Positions 6,792 to 8,026 of a stretch of 8,026 bases of DNA are shown piece after piece. The notes beneath the pieces are model-generated. The model had not been told where the DNA came from. It worked only from the letters and a program-made list of their open reading frames with translations, and searched no databases. The DNA is from a bacterium. GTDB taxonomy: Bacteria > Actinomycetota > Humimicrobiia > Humimicrobiales > Humimicrobiaceae. The first letter of the stretch is position 1, and each line of letters begins with the position of its first letter. The position numbers were made by a program, and so were the translations under genes. The DNA lies in NCBI GenBank assembly GCA_030611285.1, contig JAUWQC010000040.1:1-8026 (forward strand). Direction: 5' to 3'.

Positions 6792-7850
6792 TTACTGGTT
6801 AACTCCAATATCTTCTCCTTTGCTCTTCAATCTTTCTTCTCTAGCTTCATCTAATTCTTCCTCAAATTGTTTTTTACTTTTTATGTCAACCTTCCAACCA
6901 GTTAATTTAGCGGCCAGCCTTGCATTCTGACCTTCCCTTCCTATTGCTAAAGAAAGCTGATCACTTGAAACTATAATTAATGCGAACTTCTTATCTTCGT
7001 CAGTTAGCACTTTTAAAACTCTTGCCGGGCTCAGAGAATTTTTTATAAAAGTTACAATATCATCACTATATTCTATAATATCTATTTTTTCTCCTCCTAA
7101 TTCCTCAACAACCATTTTAACCCGTGAACCTTTAGGACCTACACACGCTCCTACAGGATCCACATTTTTCTCATTTGAACTAACAGCGATTTTAGTTCTA
7201 TAACCTGCTTCCCTGGCAACACTTTTTATTTCTACGATTCCTTCATAAATTTCAGGTACTTCTAATTCAAATAACTTTCTAATTAAACCAGTATGCGTCC
7301 TGGATACTATTACCTGAGGTCCTTTTGTTGTTTTCCTTACATCTGAAATATAGCACTTTATCCTTTCGCCATGTCTATATCTCTCCCTTGGAACCTGCTC
7401 ATACGGTGGAAGTAATGCCTCTACTTTACCCAAATCTACCAGAGTAAATCTAGTATCACTTTGCTGGATTATGCCAGTTACCAAATCTCCTACTCTGTCT
7501 TTAAATTCTTCATACATAATCTCCCGCTCTGCTTCCTTAAACCTCTGTCTTATTACTTGTTTAGCAGTTTGTGCAGCAATTCTTCCAAAATTATCCGGTG
7601 TAACTTCTACCTCATTTTTCTTAATACTATCCTTTGCTGTTTCATCTTCACTTTCAACTTCATCTAAAACCTTAAATAATTTTATCTCACCCGTTTTCAC
7701 GTTTATATCTGCCCGGCAATCATATTCTACCTTATAATTTTTTTTATAGGCTGAAACAAAGGCAATTTTAAGAGCTTCTATTATAATATCCATCTTTATG
7801 CCTTTTTCCTTTTCTAATTCTACTAATGCTGCCATTAATTTTTTATTCAA
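6792..7850 (-). CDS. nusA: Transcription termination/antitermination protein NusA
   Basis: NusA binds RNA polymerase and nascent RNA, increases pausing and intrinsic termination, and takes part in antitermination. I choose the TTG at 7848-7850, three codons inside a longer frame that begins with GTG (7857-7859). The product then starts MNKKLMAALVELEKEKG, aligning residue for residue with NusA N-termini such as that of Bacillus subtilis, and AGGTGAT (7855-7861) sits at ideal spacing. The product is 352 residues. Residues 1-115 are the polymerase-binding domain with VEVTPDNFGRIAAQTAKQVI (81-100), about a dozen residues shorter than usual before this block. About 118-185 is the S1 domain (LGKVEALLPPYEQ, TTKGPQVIVSRTH). 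KH1 carries VGPKGSRV (237-244) and KH2 carries IGREGQNARLAAKLTGW (303-319). No C-terminal acidic repeats are present. It is the first clear gene after the attenuator-like leader. Confidence 0.97.
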   Translation of the reverse strand: MNKKLMAALVELEKEKGIKMDIIIEALKIAFVSAYKKNYKVEYDCRADINVKTGEIKLFKVLDEVESEDETAKDSIKKNEVEVTPDNFGRIAAQTAKQVIRQRFKEAEREIMYEEFKDRVGDLVTGIIQQSDTRFTLVDLGKVEALLPPYEQVPRERYRHGERIKCYISDVRKTTKGPQVIVSRTHTGLIRKLFELEVPEIYEGIVEIKSVAREAGYRTKIAVSSNEKNVDPVGACVGPKGSRVKMVVEELGGEKIDIIEYSDDIVTFIKNSLSPARVLKVLTDEDKKFALIIVSSDQLSLAIGREGQNARLAAKLTGWKVDIKSKKQFEEELDEAREERLKSKGEDIGVNQ

Positions 7851-7854
7851 CCCA

Positions 7855-7861
7855 ATCACCT
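7855..7861 (-). promoter_or_regulatory. Shine-Dalgarno sequence that fixes the nusA start
   Basis: AGGTGAT on the minus strand pairs fully with the 16S rRNA 3' end (part of GGAGGTGAT). Its GG core is 8 nt ahead of the TTG at 7848-7850. It overlaps the in-frame GTG at 7857-7859, which therefore cannot be the start served by this site. Confidence 0.8.
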
Positions 7862-7882
7862 GTTTATAAAAAAATTTAACCT

Positions 7883-7906
7883 AAAAAAAAGTGGGGCTCG
7901 CCCACT
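7883..7906 (-). terminator. Intrinsic terminator in the nusA leader (probable attenuator)
   Basis: On the minus strand AGTGGG pairs with CCCACT across a five-base loop (stem 7890-7906), with five G-C pairs' worth of strong pairing near the loop and eight Ts directly after (7883-7890). The stem is preceded by AAAAAAT, which can extend it through A-U pairs. It lies 32 nt before the nusA TTG and about 30 nt after the predicted transcription start, so it interrupts the leader and does not follow a gene. On the plus strand the hairpin is followed by ATTTTTT (7907-7913), so it could also act in that direction. Competing antiterminator pairing is not obvious. Confidence 0.82.
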
Positions 7907-7942
7907 ATTTTTTAACTATTCACATTAAAATTTCTTGAAGAG

Positions 7943-7970
7943 AGTATATCACAAAACAAAAAATATTCAA
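7943..7970 (-). promoter_or_regulatory. Sigma-A-type promoter of the nusA operon, extended -10
   Basis: TTGAAT (7965-7970) and TATACT (7943-7948) are separated by 16 nt, and the -10 is preceded by TGA (7949-7951), which supplies the TGn extended -10 element. They match consensus at four and five of six positions. Predicted initiation is near 7936, giving a leader of about 85 nt before nusA that contains the terminator hairpin. The location immediately before a major operon supports it; it has not been measured. Confidence 0.65.
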
Positions 7971-8024
7971 TTAGCGCTTTTTATGGATGTTGTTATTCAG
8001 TGATATTGTCACCTCCAAGTTATT
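7971..8024 (-). other. Possible 3' end of an upstream reading frame, or a short leader ORF
   Basis: A minus-strand frame is open from the window edge to TAA (7971-7973) and would encode a tail ending NNNIHKKR. Only about 17 codons are visible, too few to recognise; it does not resemble the RimP C-terminus I would expect before nusA. Within it GGAGGTGA (8009-8016) is a perfect Shine-Dalgarno sequence, but no ATG, GTG or TTG follows at a suitable distance; a CTG (7998-8000) 11 nt further would start a nine-residue peptide. Either reading is speculative. Confidence 0.2.
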
Positions 8025-8026
8025 CA

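Noticed and set aside
7920..7925. An ATG followed directly by TGA in the nusA leader, upstream of the hairpin
   Set aside because: A start-stop minigene could stall ribosomes, but there is no ribosome binding site and the six bases are easily expected by chance.
1..8026. Search for a new defence system, mobile element or biosynthetic cluster
   Set aside because: Every substantial reading frame belongs to a well-known housekeeping family in its standard order; there are no repeats, integrase-like genes or unexplained coding stretches.

Overview
The window is a single housekeeping operon read entirely on the minus strand: nusA, infB, rbfA, a DHH/DHHA1 phosphoesterase of the NrnA type, truB, ribF, rpsO and the first 205 codons of pnp. 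The DNA is AT-rich (roughly one third G+C by eye) and the proteins are rich in Lys, Ile and Asn. This gene order and the strong GGAGGTGAT-type ribosome binding sites point to a low-GC Firmicutes-like or related deep-branching anaerobic bacterium. That placement is inference, and I cannot name a genus. I see no mobile element, CRISPR array, tRNA, rRNA or phage gene, and no believable plus-strand gene.

Layout in transcription order, right to left. Positions 7860-8026 hold a possible tail of an upstream reading frame, a good sigma-A-type promoter with an extended -10 (7943-7970), and a strong intrinsic hairpin terminator with eight Ts (7883-7906). All of this lies ahead of nusA, so the operon appears to have an attenuator leader. 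nusA (6792-7850) is followed by an 87-nt gap and then infB (4458-6704). rbfA (4093-4449), nrnA (3087-4073) and truB (2095-3083) follow with gaps of 8, 19 and 3 nt. ribF (1094-2044) comes 50 nt later. rpsO (676-945) has a 148-nt leader, and pnp starts at 617 and leaves the window.

The genes link transcription elongation and termination (NusA), translation initiation (IF2), 30S maturation (RbfA, S15), tRNA modification (TruB), oligonucleotide turnover (NrnA, PNPase) and flavin cofactor synthesis (RibF). rimP is absent from its usual place just before nusA, and ylxR and ylxQ, often found between nusA and infB, are missing.

The two observations most worth following are these. First, truB is broken by a one-base frameshift exactly at a T9-A8 tract (2955-2971). 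All catalytic motifs remain on either side, so this could be a homopolymer sequencing error, a real mutation, or programmed ribosomal or transcriptional slippage. Second, a promoter followed about 30 nt later by an intrinsic terminator precedes nusA and suggests attenuation control of the operon. Four of the eight genes appear to start with TTG, and for rpsO and nusA the start is fixed by Shine-Dalgarno position and family length.
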